64,000 nt of DNA from Pseudoalteromonas sp. EB27 (GCF_001974875.1 NZ_MTQD01000018.1:30746-94745); one strand, 5' to 3'; positions 1-9,585 are shown, numbered from the stretch's first letter. The notes: generated by a model from the letters alone, not told the origin. Program-made: numbers and translations.

Positions 1-617
1 TGCACACAGAGTTTAGGCCGGTATTACCTAACTTTGAACATATTAAACGATATTGGGATTCAGGCAGAGGTAGCGTTGTTGCCAAAGTGCTTCCGGGTGA
101 GTTTTATGTTTCTAAAAATAATGAGCTGATTTCTACTGTTTTGGGCTCATGTATTGCGGCTTGCGTTTATGATGAAGTGCTAGGAATTGGAGGCATGAAT
201 CATTTTATGTTGCCAATTCAAAAAGGGGCAGACCTTAAAAATGCGCATAGTTTAAGTTGTCGTTACGGCAACTGGGCTATGGAGTATCTTATAAATGAAG
301 TTTTAAAAAATGGCGCGTCTCGATGCAACCTAAAAGTAAAGCTTTTTGGCGGGGGTAAAATTATTAGTGCGATGACGGATATAGGGCTAGGTAATATTAG
401 TTTTGCAGCGGCGTATATTAAAGAAGAGGCATTAAATCTAGTTGCCCACGATATGGGTGGACCATGGCCGCGGAAAATATTTTTTCATCCGAATACCGGT
501 AAAGTTCATATGAAAAAGCTTAAAAACCTACACAACAATACGATTGAAAAACGCGAAGTCCGTTATTTACAAAATCTTAAAAAGCAAGAAGTAGTGACTG
601 ATATAGAGCTGTTTTAG
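1..617 (+). CDS. cheD: CheD chemoreceptor glutamine deamidase (5' end outside window)
   Basis: CheD deamidates glutamines on methyl-accepting chemotaxis receptors, tuning adaptation together with CheR and CheB. The open frame runs from base 3 without a stop and the family-like text begins upstream of any start codon, so the N-terminus is cut off by the window edge; the GTG at 87 is internal. Visible family features are LPGEFYVS, the catalytic-Cys segment TVLGSCIAAC, the catalytic-His segment GGMNHFMLP, and FGGGKI. It sits 8 bp before cheB, which strongly supports the call. A cheR probably lies just upstream, but this is inference. Confidence 0.93.
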   Translation, partial: HTEFRPVLPNFEHIKRYWDSGRGSVVAKVLPGEFYVSKNNELISTVLGSCIAACVYDEVLGIGGMNHFMLPIQKGADLKNAHSLSCRYGNWAMEYLINEVLKNGASRCNLKVKLFGGGKIISAMTDIGLGNISFAAAYIKEEALNLVAHDMGGPWPRKIFFHPNTGKVHMKKLKNLHNNTIEKREVRYLQNLKKQEVVTDIELF

Positions 618-625
618 GAGTATGC

Positions 626-1657
626 ATGATTAAAGTATTAATAATTGATGACTCTCCTTTAATAAGGCGTTTACTCACTGAAATATTACAACAAGCTGAA
701 GATATTACAGTAGTGGGTAGCGCTGAGGATCCCTACGAAGCTCGTGAAATGATAAAAAAGCTCAGTCCTGATGTATTAACGCTCGACGTCGAAATGCCAA
801 AAATGGATGGTATTAGTTTTTTAAAAAACTTAATGCGATTAAGGCCAATGCCAGTAGTGATGATTTCAACACTAACTCAAAAAGGCTCTCCTATCACATT
901 AGAAGCACTCGAATTAGGGGCTGTTGATTTTATAGCTAAGCCGACTAACAACGTAAGAGAGCAATTGAGCCAATATGCATCACTTGTCCAGCAAAAGGTG
1001 CGAATAGCTGCTGGAGCAAGAGTAAGAAGCTATAAAAAAGTAGCCATCACAAATGAGCCTATTAATACTCATTTTCAGTTTTTACTTAATAAAGTAATTG
1101 CGATAGGTGCTTCAACGGGTGGAACTGAGGCTATAAAAGAAGTACTTATTAAAATGCCACCAAATTGCCCGCCCATTGTAATTACTCAGCATATCCCTCC
1201 TGTGTTTAGCGCTTCATTTGCTGAGCGAATGAACCGTACATGCGCGATAAATGTGAAAGAGGCTGAACATGGAGATAAGCTCAGCGCGGGCTGGGCTTAT
1301 ATAGCACCAGGTGGTTTTCATTTAAGTATTAAAAAACGGGGTGTTAGCCTGTATTGCCAGCTTGATGATGGCGAGCCGGTCAACAGACATAAACCCGCGG
1401 TAGACGTGTTGTTTAACTCATTAGTAGAGACTGGGGCTAAAAATGTAGTTGCAGCAATATTAACTGGAATGGGGAGTGATGGCGCAAAAGGGCTACTTGC
1501 ACTAAAACAAAACGGTGCGTATACCCTAGCTCAAGATGAGTACTCATCGGTGGTATGGGGTATGCCTAAAGCTGCCGCTGAGCTAAATGCGGCAGACGAA
1601 ATAGTTGCGCTGGATAAAATAACCCAGCGGCTTTTACATCAGGCCGTTAAGGTTTAG
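626..1657 (+). CDS. cheB: CheB protein-glutamate methylesterase, response-regulator type
   Basis: CheB removes methyl groups from receptor glutamates when its receiver domain is phosphorylated by CheA. The 343-aa product has an N-terminal receiver domain with phospho-acceptor Asp54 in LTLDVEMP, a linker around 115-150, and a C-terminal esterase domain with the nucleophile Ser163 in GASTGG, His189 in TQHIP and the late LTGMGSDGA aspartate. The length is usual for the family. AGGAG lies just ahead of the ATG. It follows cheD at 8 bp and its stop overlaps the convergent deacetylase gene by 11 bp. Confidence 0.96.
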   Translation: MIKVLIIDDSPLIRRLLTEILQQAEDITVVGSAEDPYEAREMIKKLSPDVLTLDVEMPKMDGISFLKNLMRLRPMPVVMISTLTQKGSPITLEALELGAVDFIAKPTNNVREQLSQYASLVQQKVRIAAGARVRSYKKVAITNEPINTHFQFLLNKVIAIGASTGGTEAIKEVLIKMPPNCPPIVITQHIPPVFSASFAERMNRTCAINVKEAEHGDKLSAGWAYIAPGGFHLSIKKRGVSLYCQLDDGEPVNRHKPAVDVLFNSLVETGAKNVVAAILTGMGSDGAKGLLALKQNGAYTLAQDEYSSVVWGMPKAAAELNAADEIVALDKITQRLLHQAVKV

Positions 1658-2684
1658 GCGCTTCGATTACCCAAGGCTGTGAAAACCAAAAATAATCACT
1701 AGGACTTGAAATAGAAGGGGCAGTACAGTTAAAGCGAGAGCGCCCTTCATTAAGTACTTTTGGTGAGGTTATTTCAACTGTATTTTTATTTATCCATTTT
1801 AAATCAGCTTGTCCTACGCTTGATACGTAACAGGCAAATTGACTCTTATGGAAATCACCCATATTAAATTCAATTGTGAGCGCAGGTTGATTTTGTTGTG
1901 TAACGCTATCTTGATAAGTTAAATTGGTGATATTAAACGCGCGTGAGTTAAGCTTAGTAATAAGAGTTTCTAGTTTGCTGTAAAAGCCTGATGCAGGAAA
2001 ACGCGGTAAGCGGCTAAAATTGGAATCTTTATTTACAGCGCCGGAGTGCTGACCAATACCCACAAAACCAAGCCCTGTCACAAGTGCTTGCAGCTCGTTA
2101 TTAAACTCACCATACGGGTATGCTAAGTATTTATAGTCGTGGCCTATTTCTTCTTTTATACGCTTTTGAGAGCTAAGAATATCTTGCTTAATACGTGATT
2201 GCCATTGCGCATCAGTTTCGTTTTCAAGCTTAAGGTGTAAGTAATCATGTTGTCCGCTATGATTGGCTATTAATGCCCCTTTTTTAGATAATTCTTTGAG
2301 CTTATCCCACCCCATTACGTAACTCATACCTTCGTCTATTAATTTAGGATTTACAAAGATAGTGTACGGGTAGCCAAACTTTTCTAAAATAGGTGCAGCT
2401 TGTTCATAGTTATTGTTATAACCGTCATCAAAGGTGATAGCGACAGTTTTATCAGGTAAGGTTTCACCTTGCTGAAGCGCGCTTATTAACTCATTAAGAG
2501 GAATAACGTTAAAGTTGTGCTCTTTTAAATAGCTTAAATGTTTAGTAAAAGTATTCGCGCTAACGCTCGTTACAGCGGGTAGGGTTTCACTAACATGATG
2601 ATACTGTAAAATAACGGCTGCTTGAGCCCGCACAGATATACTAATGAGGATAAATAATACTAAATGAAACAATTTCTTATACAT
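1647..2684 (-). CDS. Exported NodB-type polysaccharide deacetylase
   Basis: A predicted secreted or membrane-anchored carbohydrate esterase family 4 protein. From the chosen ATG (six codons into a slightly longer frame starting at 2699) it begins with a signal peptide ending around ARAQA-like residues. NodB motifs are visible: AITFDDGY with the metal-binding Asp pair, HSGQH as the metal His-x3-His, and YLAYPYGEF. A C-terminal stretch of about 90 residues lies beyond the deacetylase fold. It resembles the deacetylase half of PgaB/IcaB-type exopolysaccharide enzymes, but no synthase is nearby, so the substrate is unknown. Its 5' end overlaps the divergent dinF gene. Confidence 0.85.
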   Translation of the reverse strand: MYKKLFHLVLFILISISVRAQAAVILQYHHVSETLPAVTSVSANTFTKHLSYLKEHNFNVIPLNELISALQQGETLPDKTVAITFDDGYNNNYEQAAPILEKFGYPYTIFVNPKLIDEGMSYVMGWDKLKELSKKGALIANHSGQHDYLHLKLENETDAQWQSRIKQDILSSQKRIKEEIGHDYKYLAYPYGEFNNELQALVTGLGFVGIGQHSGAVNKDSNFSRLPRFPASGFYSKLETLITKLNSRAFNITNLTYQDSVTQQNQPALTIEFNMGDFHKSQFACYVSSVGQADLKWINKNTVEITSPKVLNEGRSRFNCTAPSISSPSDYFWFSQPWVIEAPKP

Positions 2685-3998
2685 AATAAGGCACACCATA
2701 AAAGCTTGCTGTTGTTAGCGGGTCCGATGATACTATCAAATATCACAGTGCCGTTGTTAGGAATTGTTGATACTGCTGTAATTGGGCACTTAGGAAGCGC
2801 TCATTACTTAGCGGGTATTGCCCTTGGCTCTGCAGTTATATCTATTTTATTTTGGCTTGCTGGTTTTTTAAGAATGAGCACCACAGGACTCGTGGCACAA
2901 GCGTACGGAAAAAACGATTTAACCCAACTTGCCGCTTTACTTAAACGAAGCCTATTACTTGCAAGCGCAGTGGCTTTGCTATTAATTGTGTTATCCCCAT
3001 TAATAAAGCACGCTATTGCTTATCTCTCCGCCGCCAATGGCGATGTACTCACCCAAGCATATCAGTATTTTAGCATTCGTATTTTTAGTGCTCCAGCAGC
3101 ATTATGTAATTTAGTGTTATTGGGTTGGATGCTTGGCGTGCATTATGGTCGAGGACCATTTTATTTATTACTCGTCACTAATATCGTTAATATAGTGCTC
3201 GATATTTATTTTGTGGTTTATTTAGATTGGGCAGTTGCAGGCGCTGCTTGGGCTTCACTTATTGCTGATTATACGGCTTTAGTATTTGCACTGTTTTTAG
3301 TGGTTAAATTAGCTAAAAAGCAAGGTATTGAACTAAATGTACCGAATTGGCTAAGTATTAGCAAAATGGCTGAATTATTGAGTTTGAATAGAGATATATT
3401 TATTCGCTCTTTGATACTGCAATTATGTTTTAGTTTTATGACATTCTACGCAGCGCGAATTGGCGAAACTACACTCGCCGCTAATGCTGTTTTACTTAAC
3501 TTTCTAATGTTGGTGAGTTTTGCTCTTGATGGCGTTGCTTACGCATCTGAGGCAAAAGTAGGACAAGCTAAAGGCCAAGGAAGTGTTAAAAATATAGAAC
3601 TATGGGTTAAAATAAGTGTATTTTGGGGCATGCTTTTTGGCGTGTTATATAGCGCTTTTTTTGCATTATTTGGCAGCACTATAATAAAGCTTTTAACCAA
3701 TGTGCCAGAGGTTATTCAAGAGGCAACTCACTATTTGCCATGGCTAATAGTATTGCCTATTTTGGCCATGAGCTGCTTTTTGTTTGATGGTGTTTTTGTT
3801 GGACTCACAAGAGCAAAGAACATGCGTAACAGTATGATACTTTCCGCTGGAGTTGGTTTTTTTGGTGTGTTTTTGGTGTTTATAGACTGGGAAAATAATG
3901 GGTTATGGCTGGCTATGAGCTGCTTTATGTTAATGCGCGGGGTTACATTAATCATTAAATATTACCACTTAAAAATAAATAATCAGCTATTAGATTAA
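2664..3998 (+). CDS. dinF: DinF-type MATE family efflux transporter
   Basis: A 12-helix cation-coupled exporter of the MATE superfamily. The 444-aa sequence follows E. coli DinF closely in style: ILSNITVPLLGIVDTAVIGHL near the N-terminus (quoted here only to show the VDTAVIGHL core), RMSTTGLVAQAYG, NLVLLGWMLGV and NRDIFIRSLILQLCF. In E. coli dinF is downstream of lexA and SOS-regulated; no lexA or clear LexA box is present here. An AGGA lies about 13 nt before the ATG, which is long, so the start is not certain. The 5' end overlaps the divergent deacetylase gene by about 20 bp. Confidence 0.9.
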   Translation: MKQFLIHNKAHHKSLLLLAGPMILSNITVPLLGIVDTAVIGHLGSAHYLAGIALGSAVISILFWLAGFLRMSTTGLVAQAYGKNDLTQLAALLKRSLLLASAVALLLIVLSPLIKHAIAYLSAANGDVLTQAYQYFSIRIFSAPAALCNLVLLGWMLGVHYGRGPFYLLLVTNIVNIVLDIYFVVYLDWAVAGAAWASLIADYTALVFALFLVVKLAKKQGIELNVPNWLSISKMAELLSLNRDIFIRSLILQLCFSFMTFYAARIGETTLAANAVLLNFLMLVSFALDGVAYASEAKVGQAKGQGSVKNIELWVKISVFWGMLFGVLYSAFFALFGSTIIKLLTNVPEVIQEATHYLPWLIVLPILAMSCFLFDGVFVGLTRAKNMRNSMILSAGVGFFGVFLVFIDWENNGLWLAMSCFMLMRGVTLIIKYYHLKINNQLLD

Positions 3999-4011
3999 AT
4001 AAATGAATGGT

Positions 4012-4281
4012 TTATTTCCAGAGATCGGGGTCGTGGTGTTTAGGGCCCATATCTTTTAAAACTTGTGAAAAACGATTGGCAAAAATACCGCAGTAGCCCC
4101 AACCGGCAAAAAATAATGCGGGGAGTAAAATTATAACGCCAATTATTTGTAAGCTGTAGTGAGTGTAATACCCAATAGATATGAATATCACGGCTAGCAC
4201 AAACAGTGCTAAGCCGCGAAAAAAGCGCTTTAAGCTCAGCTTAGGGTTGCTCCCTAAGCGATAGATAAGCTGCTTTAGCAT
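4012..4281 (-). CDS. Small two-helix inner-membrane protein, unknown function
   Basis: An 89-residue protein with a basic N-terminus (KLSLKRFFRG), two predicted membrane helices at about residues 22-40 and 45-62, and a short polar tail ending PKHHDPDLWK. It lies 9 bp after nfuA on the same strand, so it is likely cotranscribed. I do not recognise the family. Spacing and a clean initiation ATG support a real gene. Confidence 0.7.
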   Translation of the reverse strand: MLKQLIYRLGSNPKLSLKRFFRGLALFVLAVIFISIGYYTHYSLQIIGVIILLPALFFAGWGYCGIFANRFSQVLKDMGPKHHDPDLWK

Positions 4282-4290
4282 TTAAAAGGC

Positions 4291-4866
4291 CTAATAGTAA
4301 GAGTGATCGCCCGCTTCGTGCTCTGTTATATCAGCAACACCGGTGATTTCTTCAAACTTAGCTATCATTTCTTTTTCAATGCCTTCTTTTAGCGTTACAT
4401 CGATCATAGAACAACCGTTACAACCACCACCAAACTGAAGTATAGCTATACCTGCAGCTGTAATTTCAACAAGGCTTACTTGACCACCGTGGTTAGCAAG
4501 TTGTGGATTTACTTCGGTTTCTAGCATGTGCTGTACACGTTCGTTTAACGATGCATCATCACCTATTTTACGCGCCTTTGCATTTGGTGCTTTTAGCGTT
4601 AACTGAGTACCCATTTTGTCGGTAACAAAATCGATTTCAGCTTCTTCTAAAAATGGAGCACTTTCTGCATCTACAACGGCATCAAAACCGTTAAAGTTTA
4701 GGCGAATATCGCTCGCTTCTACAGCGTCTTCTGGACAATAAGACACACCACATTCCGCTTGTGATGAACCAGGGTTTACAACAAACACACGAATATTGGT
4801 TTGTTGTGATTGATCTGCTAATAGTTTAGCAAAATGCGCTTGCGCTGTTTCGGAAATAGAAATCAT
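4291..4866 (-). CDS. nfuA: Fe/S biogenesis protein NfuA
   Basis: NfuA carries [4Fe-4S] clusters to apoproteins, especially under oxidative stress or iron limitation. The 191-aa protein has the family's usual length and two-part structure: a degenerate A-type domain (1-100) and a C-terminal Nfu domain with Cys149 and Cys152 in GGGCNGCS, the cluster ligands, at the same numbers as in E. coli. In enterobacteria nfuA follows gntX, beside bioH; here those two lie 6.9 kb away in the same relative orientation, with four unrelated genes in between. Confidence 0.97.
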   Translation of the reverse strand: MISISETAQAHFAKLLADQSQQTNIRVFVVNPGSSQAECGVSYCPEDAVEASDIRLNFNGFDAVVDAESAPFLEEAEIDFVTDKMGTQLTLKAPNAKARKIGDDASLNERVQHMLETEVNPQLANHGGQVSLVEITAAGIAILQFGGGCNGCSMIDVTLKEGIEKEMIAKFEEITGVADITEHEAGDHSYY

Positions 4867-5012
4867 AAAACCATCTATACTTGACTAAATTACTCGGATA
4901 CTGCGTATCATACTCCGCTCATCGTGTTGCGGCTAGTGTTGAGCGTAAAAAGTTGGCATCTATTTTAAGCAATGGTAGCGTGCAAACAACGAACATTTTT
5001 TGAGTGATTTAT

Positions 5013-7562
5013 ATGCGTTTGGTATTAACATTAATGGTGGTGTTGCTTAGCTTTTCAAGTGTAGCTAAGCCACTTTCGTATTATTTTGAACAAGATGTAA
5101 AATTTGACCCTTCAATTCCTACTCCTGAGCAAGTACTCGGTTACGAAGTAGGAGAGTGGCACGTGAGACACGATCAGCTCGTACGTTATATGGAAATACT
5201 TGCTGATAAAAGCGACCGTATAAATTTTGAGGTGATTGGCCGCACGCATGAACAACGCCCGTTAGTAATGCTAACAATTACTGCTGCTGATAAGTTATCA
5301 AACATAGAGCAGACACGGCAAGCCCACTTAGCACGCTTAAGTAATAACAGTGGTAAGGCACAAGACGATCCTGCCGTTGTATGGATGGGGTACAGTGTTC
5401 ATGGTAATGAGTCATCAGGTAGTAACTCATCTTTGCTGGTGGCATATTACTTAGCTGCTGCACAAGGTACTGAAATAGATGAGCTATTAAATAACACGGT
5501 TATTTTACTCGACCCTTCACTTAATCCTGACGGGCTTGCTCGTTTTGCTAATTGGGCCAACAGTAACCGAGGCATGAACTTATCAAGTGACCCTAAAACC
5601 CGTGAGCATGTTGAAAACTGGCCAAGTAGCCGTACTAACCATTACTGGTTTGATTTAAATCGTGACTGGTTATTACTACAACATCCTGAATCGCGCGCGC
5701 GTATTGCCAAATTTCATCAGTGGAAACCAAATGTCTTAACCGATTTTCATGAAATGGGGCCTAATAGCAGTTACTTTTTCCAACCAGGTATTCCAAGCCG
5801 TAAACACCCAATAACACCGGATGAAAATGTAACTTTAACCAAAGCGATTGCTAACTATCACGCAAAAACGTTAGATAAAAACAACGCACTGTACTTTACC
5901 GAAGAAAGCTTTGATGACTTCTATTACGGTAAAGGTTCAACCTATCCTGATGTAAATGGTGGTGTCGGTATTTTATTTGAGCAAGCCAGCTCTCGCGGAC
6001 ATGTGCAAGAAACCATAAACGGTACACTGACTTTTCCTTTTACTATTAAAAATCAGTTATTAACGAGCTTATCAACCTTTAAGGCGGCTGTTGATAACCG
6101 AACTGCTTTACTTGATTACCAAGCTAAGTTTTATAATCAGGCAGCTGATTTAGCCAGTGATGAAAGCTTTGAAGGCTATGTTGTTGAAGGTGCAAGTGAC
6201 AACACCCGTATTGAGCATTTTTTAGAATTGTTAAAGCAGCATCAAATTAACGCTTACCCACTTACTAAATCATTAAAAGCAGATGGTAAGAATTTCAGTA
6301 CGCATAGCTACTTTGTACCATTAGCGCAGCCACAATACCGTTTGGTAAAAGCGGTTTTTAGTGAGCAAAAAAACTTTACTGATAATACTTTTTACGATGT
6401 ATCAGGCTGGACATTAGCGCATGCGTTTAATCTGCCATTTTCTAAAGTTAAAAGTAGTTGGGGATTAAAGGTTGCTGATAAAGCATGGGAAAAAGTAGCA
6501 ACCCCATCATTTTCTCCACTCACCGAGGGTTACGCATTTGGTTTTTCGTGGGATGATTATTTAGCACCTAAAATGTTAAATAGCTTATTACAGCAAGGTA
6601 TAAAAGCACGTGTAGCGCTAAAAGCGTTAACGGCTAAATCAACATCAGGAGAAATTAATTTTAAACCTGGAAGTATTATTATACCGGCAGGATTACAAAC
6701 AAATACAGATTGGATTACTCTGCTAAATAAAGCACAAAATGAGTTTGGTATTGCAATTAAACCAATTACATCAGGCTTAACAAGTAAAGGAGCCGATTTA
6801 GGGTCGCGATCAATGGCGGTTGTTAGTGCTCCAAAAGTACTGCTCATTGGCGGGCAAGGCGCAAGCCAGTACGAAGTCGGTGAAGTGTGGTATTACTTAG
6901 ATCGCTTTGTAGGTGTTGCACCAACAATTGTTGAAATGAACCGCTTAAGCTCACTCGAATTAAGTGACTACAGCCATATTGTGCTTGCTCATGGCAATTA
7001 CAATAGCTTATCTGATGCCGACAAAGTGGCTATTAAAAGCTGGGTAAGAAAAGGCGGCGTTATTTGGGGTCACAAAGGCGGCGCTAAATTTTTAGCTGAT
7101 CAGCAATTACTCAAAGCAAGTTATCTATCACGACAAGATGTAGCAAGTGCATTTAAAACGACAGGTTTAAGTTATGGTGATAAAGATCATTTAGCAGGGC
7201 GTCAGCGCATTGCAGGTGCTATTTTTAATACTAACGTAGATTTAACTCATCCGCTTACATTTTCACTTAAGCGTAATACATTGCCCGTATTCAAAAACAG
7301 TACTTGGTTGCTAGAAGCTTCCGATGCACCGTTTGTAAATGTGCTTACCTACACTAAAAATCCATTATTGGCAGGCTTTACCGATGCCGTTAATGTTGAG
7401 CAAGTTGCTGGCGGTGCAGGCTTAATTGCTCACTCATACGGGCGAGGAAGTGTTATCGCTATGACAGATAACCCTGTGTTTAGGGGGTATTGGTATGGCA
7501 CAAGCCGCTTACTAAGTAACGCTTTGTTTTTTGGCCATACATTCAGAGTTAATGGCGGTTAA
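5013..7562 (+). CDS. Secreted M14 family zinc carboxypeptidase
   Basis: A large (849 aa) exported metallopeptidase. The ATG at 5013 is preferred over a GTG three codons upstream because it begins a clean signal peptide (MRLVLTLMVVLLSF) and has GAGTG about 7 nt ahead. The M14 zinc site is visible: HGNES supplies the first His and Glu, and TDFHEMG the second His. FEQASSRG carries the likely catalytic Glu. A C-terminal region of about 400 residues looks glutamine-amidotransferase/ThuA-like (HGNYNSLSDAD, GGVIWGHKGG), which is inference. It probably degrades peptides outside the inner membrane for nutrition. Confidence 0.88.
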   Translation: MRLVLTLMVVLLSFSSVAKPLSYYFEQDVKFDPSIPTPEQVLGYEVGEWHVRHDQLVRYMEILADKSDRINFEVIGRTHEQRPLVMLTITAADKLSNIEQTRQAHLARLSNNSGKAQDDPAVVWMGYSVHGNESSGSNSSLLVAYYLAAAQGTEIDELLNNTVILLDPSLNPDGLARFANWANSNRGMNLSSDPKTREHVENWPSSRTNHYWFDLNRDWLLLQHPESRARIAKFHQWKPNVLTDFHEMGPNSSYFFQPGIPSRKHPITPDENVTLTKAIANYHAKTLDKNNALYFTEESFDDFYYGKGSTYPDVNGGVGILFEQASSRGHVQETINGTLTFPFTIKNQLLTSLSTFKAAVDNRTALLDYQAKFYNQAADLASDESFEGYVVEGASDNTRIEHFLELLKQHQINAYPLTKSLKADGKNFSTHSYFVPLAQPQYRLVKAVFSEQKNFTDNTFYDVSGWTLAHAFNLPFSKVKSSWGLKVADKAWEKVATPSFSPLTEGYAFGFSWDDYLAPKMLNSLLQQGIKARVALKALTAKSTSGEINFKPGSIIIPAGLQTNTDWITLLNKAQNEFGIAIKPITSGLTSKGADLGSRSMAVVSAPKVLLIGGQGASQYEVGEVWYYLDRFVGVAPTIVEMNRLSSLELSDYSHIVLAHGNYNSLSDADKVAIKSWVRKGGVIWGHKGGAKFLADQQLLKASYLSRQDVASAFKTTGLSYGDKDHLAGRQRIAGAIFNTNVDLTHPLTFSLKRNTLPVFKNSTWLLEASDAPFVNVLTYTKNPLLAGFTDAVNVEQVAGGAGLIAHSYGRGSVIAMTDNPVFRGYWYGTSRLLSNALFFGHTFRVNGG

Positions 7563-7727
7563 TGCTATTTATATTTAAAGCAGGCTGCTAAGCCTCGGGG
7601 TTTTATATATTTGTGGTTAGTTTTAAATATGACATTTCTATGAATTTGCAATACAGACGCATTTTAGTCCGTCATTTTAATTTACTATCTACCCTATTTT
7701 AAAAGCATTATTGCTATAGGTTTAATT

Positions 7728-9095
7728 ATGGTTTCCAGAAGACAGTTTCTTTTAAGTGCTGGCACACTCGCATTTATTGGCCTTTCTAAAAGTGCATTTG
7801 GAAAAGTTACTTTAGCTAACTTAGCCGATAGCGTATTGGCATATGGTTCTTTAATTCCTGACCCTAATAAATTACTCGATTTACCTGCTGGTTTTAGCTA
7901 CCGCGTTATTTCTCAACTGGGCGATAAAATGGACGATGGCTTATCTGTGCCAGATAAAGCCGATGGTATGGGCTGTATTGCGCTTGATAATGAAAGAGTG
8001 GCATTGGTACGTAACCATGAGCTTTCACCAAAAAATATTAAGCAGGCGGCAACAAGTATTAAGTTGCATAAAACGCCTTTAGCTTACGATATATTTAATG
8101 ATGGTGTAGCGCTCCCTGGTGGTACAAGCCACATTATTTACAATATTAAAGAGCATAAAAAAGAACAAGAATTTCTATCGCTCTGCGGAACAATACGTAA
8201 TTGCTCTGGTGGTATTACTCCTTGGGGAAGTTGGCTTACGTGTGAAGAAACCGTTACGGATCAGGCTGATGGATTAGGTAAATCTCACGGTTACATATTT
8301 GAAGTGCCCGCAACGGCAAAAGGTTTGGTAAAACCAGAGCCGCTTGTTGCAATGGGGCGCTTTAATCATGAAGCGGCTGCAATAGATCCACGTACAGGCA
8401 TTGTTTATCTTACTGAAGACAGAGGGGATAGCTTATTTTATCGTTTTATTCCTAATGAATACGGCAAGCTTAAAAACGGCGGCAAGTTGCAAGCGATGGC
8501 TATAAAGAGTACTCCACAGTTTGATACTCGAAATTGGAGTGAAGCAATAATGCCTCTACATACCAGTTTTGATGTTGAGTGGGTTGATTTAGATGAACCA
8601 CAAAGCCCTAAAGATGATTTAAGAATACGTGGACATAAGCAAGGTGCTGCACTTTTTGCTCGAGGTGAAGGTGTGCATTGGGGTAATAAAGAGCTTTATT
8701 TTTGCTGTACTAATGGCGGTAAAAAACAACTTGGGCAAGTTATGAAATACCAACCCTCAGAGTTTGAAGGCAAAGAGAATGAAAGCTCATCACCAGGGAC
8801 AATGCAATTATTTGTAGAAAGTGAAGATAAATCGTTGTTTAATTTTGGTGATAATTTAACGGTTGCACCTAATGGGCACTTAATCGTATGTGAAGATCAA
8901 TATACCGACGTAGTAGACAATCATTTACGTGGTGTAACACCTAGCGGAGATGTGTATACCTTTGCTCGCTTAACCGCGCAAACAGAGCTTGCTGGCGCGT
9001 GCTTTTCACCTGATGGTAACACGCTATTTGTAAACGTATATTCACCCACTAAAACACTTGCTATTACAGGTCCATGGGATAGCTTTAAAGTATAA
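7728..9095 (+). CDS. PhoX-like (DUF839) Tat-exported protein
   Basis: A PhoX/DUF839 family protein of 455 aa. The N-terminus is a twin-arginine signal (SRRQFLLSAG followed by a hydrophobic stretch and SAFGK), so it is exported folded. Internal matches to the family style include RNHELSP, GGTSHIIYN, TPWGSWLTCEE, GRFNHEAAAIDP, YLTEDRGDSLFYRF and DNLTVAPNGHLIVCED. PhoX enzymes are Ca2+/Fe3+-dependent alkaline phosphatases, but many family members are uncharacterised, so phosphatase activity is inferred. No convincing Pho box was found upstream. A perfect 12-bp hairpin follows the stop codon. Confidence 0.88.
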   Translation: MVSRRQFLLSAGTLAFIGLSKSAFGKVTLANLADSVLAYGSLIPDPNKLLDLPAGFSYRVISQLGDKMDDGLSVPDKADGMGCIALDNERVALVRNHELSPKNIKQAATSIKLHKTPLAYDIFNDGVALPGGTSHIIYNIKEHKKEQEFLSLCGTIRNCSGGITPWGSWLTCEETVTDQADGLGKSHGYIFEVPATAKGLVKPEPLVAMGRFNHEAAAIDPRTGIVYLTEDRGDSLFYRFIPNEYGKLKNGGKLQAMAIKSTPQFDTRNWSEAIMPLHTSFDVEWVDLDEPQSPKDDLRIRGHKQGAALFARGEGVHWGNKELYFCCTNGGKKQLGQVMKYQPSEFEGKENESSSPGTMQLFVESEDKSLFNFGDNLTVAPNGHLIVCEDQYTDVVDNHLRGVTPSGDVYTFARLTAQTELAGACFSPDGNTLFVNVYSPTKTLAITGPWDSFKV

Positions 9096-9098
9096 AAG

Positions 9099-9134
9099 AT
9101 AGACCCTGTTGAGAGATTTTTTAACAGGGTCTAT
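9099..9134 (+). terminator. Hairpin after the phoX-like gene, possible terminator
   Basis: Arms ATAGACCCTGTT at 9099-9110 and AACAGGGTCTAT at 9123-9134 are perfectly complementary over 12 bp with a 12-nt T-rich loop, beginning 3 nt after the stop. No U-run follows, so it may act as an mRNA 3' stabiliser rather than a rho-independent terminator. Confidence 0.5.
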
Positions 9135-9185
9135 ATGCGAAGTAGATAAAAAGTAAATTAATCTATCGACATAAATATCAGTAAC

Positions 9186-9198
9186 GTTATATTATATC
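9186..9198 (+). promoter_or_regulatory. Zur-box-like operator before the zinc-uptake gene pair
   Basis: GTTATATTATATC matches the core of the enterobacterial Zur box (GTTATA-N-TATAAC) at all but one position and is an imperfect palindrome. It ends 4 nt before the ATG of the small exported protein, so a bound repressor would also cover the ribosome-binding region. Its position ahead of a ZnuD-like receptor supports a zinc-responsive role; the outer flanks match the full 23-bp box only partly. Confidence 0.5.
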
Positions 9199-9202
9199 TA
9201 TC

Positions 9203-9502
9203 ATGCTGAGATTTACATTACATTCACTTAGAAACCAAACAACACTATTAAAATATATATTAGTGTTTGTTGTGCTATTCAGTGTTTTTTCTGCTTGGCA
9301 CGACACCTCTCACGCATTAAAAACGGGTCAAGAATGTGAGCTATGCTTAAGCTCTCTTGATTTAGAAGATTCTATACCCGCTAAAGTGACTCTGTTTGAG
9401 TCAGACGTTCATTATTTCTCCTTTACAAAGTTAAATACTCAGCACTTTTACAGTGTATTTTTTGCAATTACAGGTAACAGAGACCCACCCGTCGTTCTTT
9501 AA
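9203..9502 (+). CDS. Small exported Cys/His protein ahead of the TonB receptor
   Basis: A 99-residue protein with one N-terminal hydrophobic segment (about 17-32, YILVFVVLFSVFS) acting as signal peptide or anchor. Immediately after it comes WHDTSHALKTGQECELCLS, with two His, and Cys residues spaced C-x2-C, a plausible metal site. It ends in GNRDPPVVL. Similar small proteins precede metal-related transport genes in proteobacteria, so a periplasmic metal-binding or accessory role with the downstream receptor is likely, but I do not recognise a named family. No obvious Shine-Dalgarno is present; the upstream bases are occupied by the Zur-like site. Confidence 0.72.
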   Translation: MLRFTLHSLRNQTTLLKYILVFVVLFSVFSAWHDTSHALKTGQECELCLSSLDLEDSIPAKVTLFESDVHYFSFTKLNTQHFYSVFFAITGNRDPPVVL

Positions 9503-9585
9503 AGCTAACCAGTTAAACGTATTTCAAACGCTCGTTATTTAATGATAGCGAGTGAGTTTTATTGTGTATTTTTAGAGATAACGAC

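Noticed and set aside
7660..7690. Possible Pho box before the PhoX-like gene (CCGTCAT)
   Set aside because: One half-site matches CTGTCAT in 6 of 7 bases, but the second half at the expected spacing matches only 3 of 7, too weak to call.
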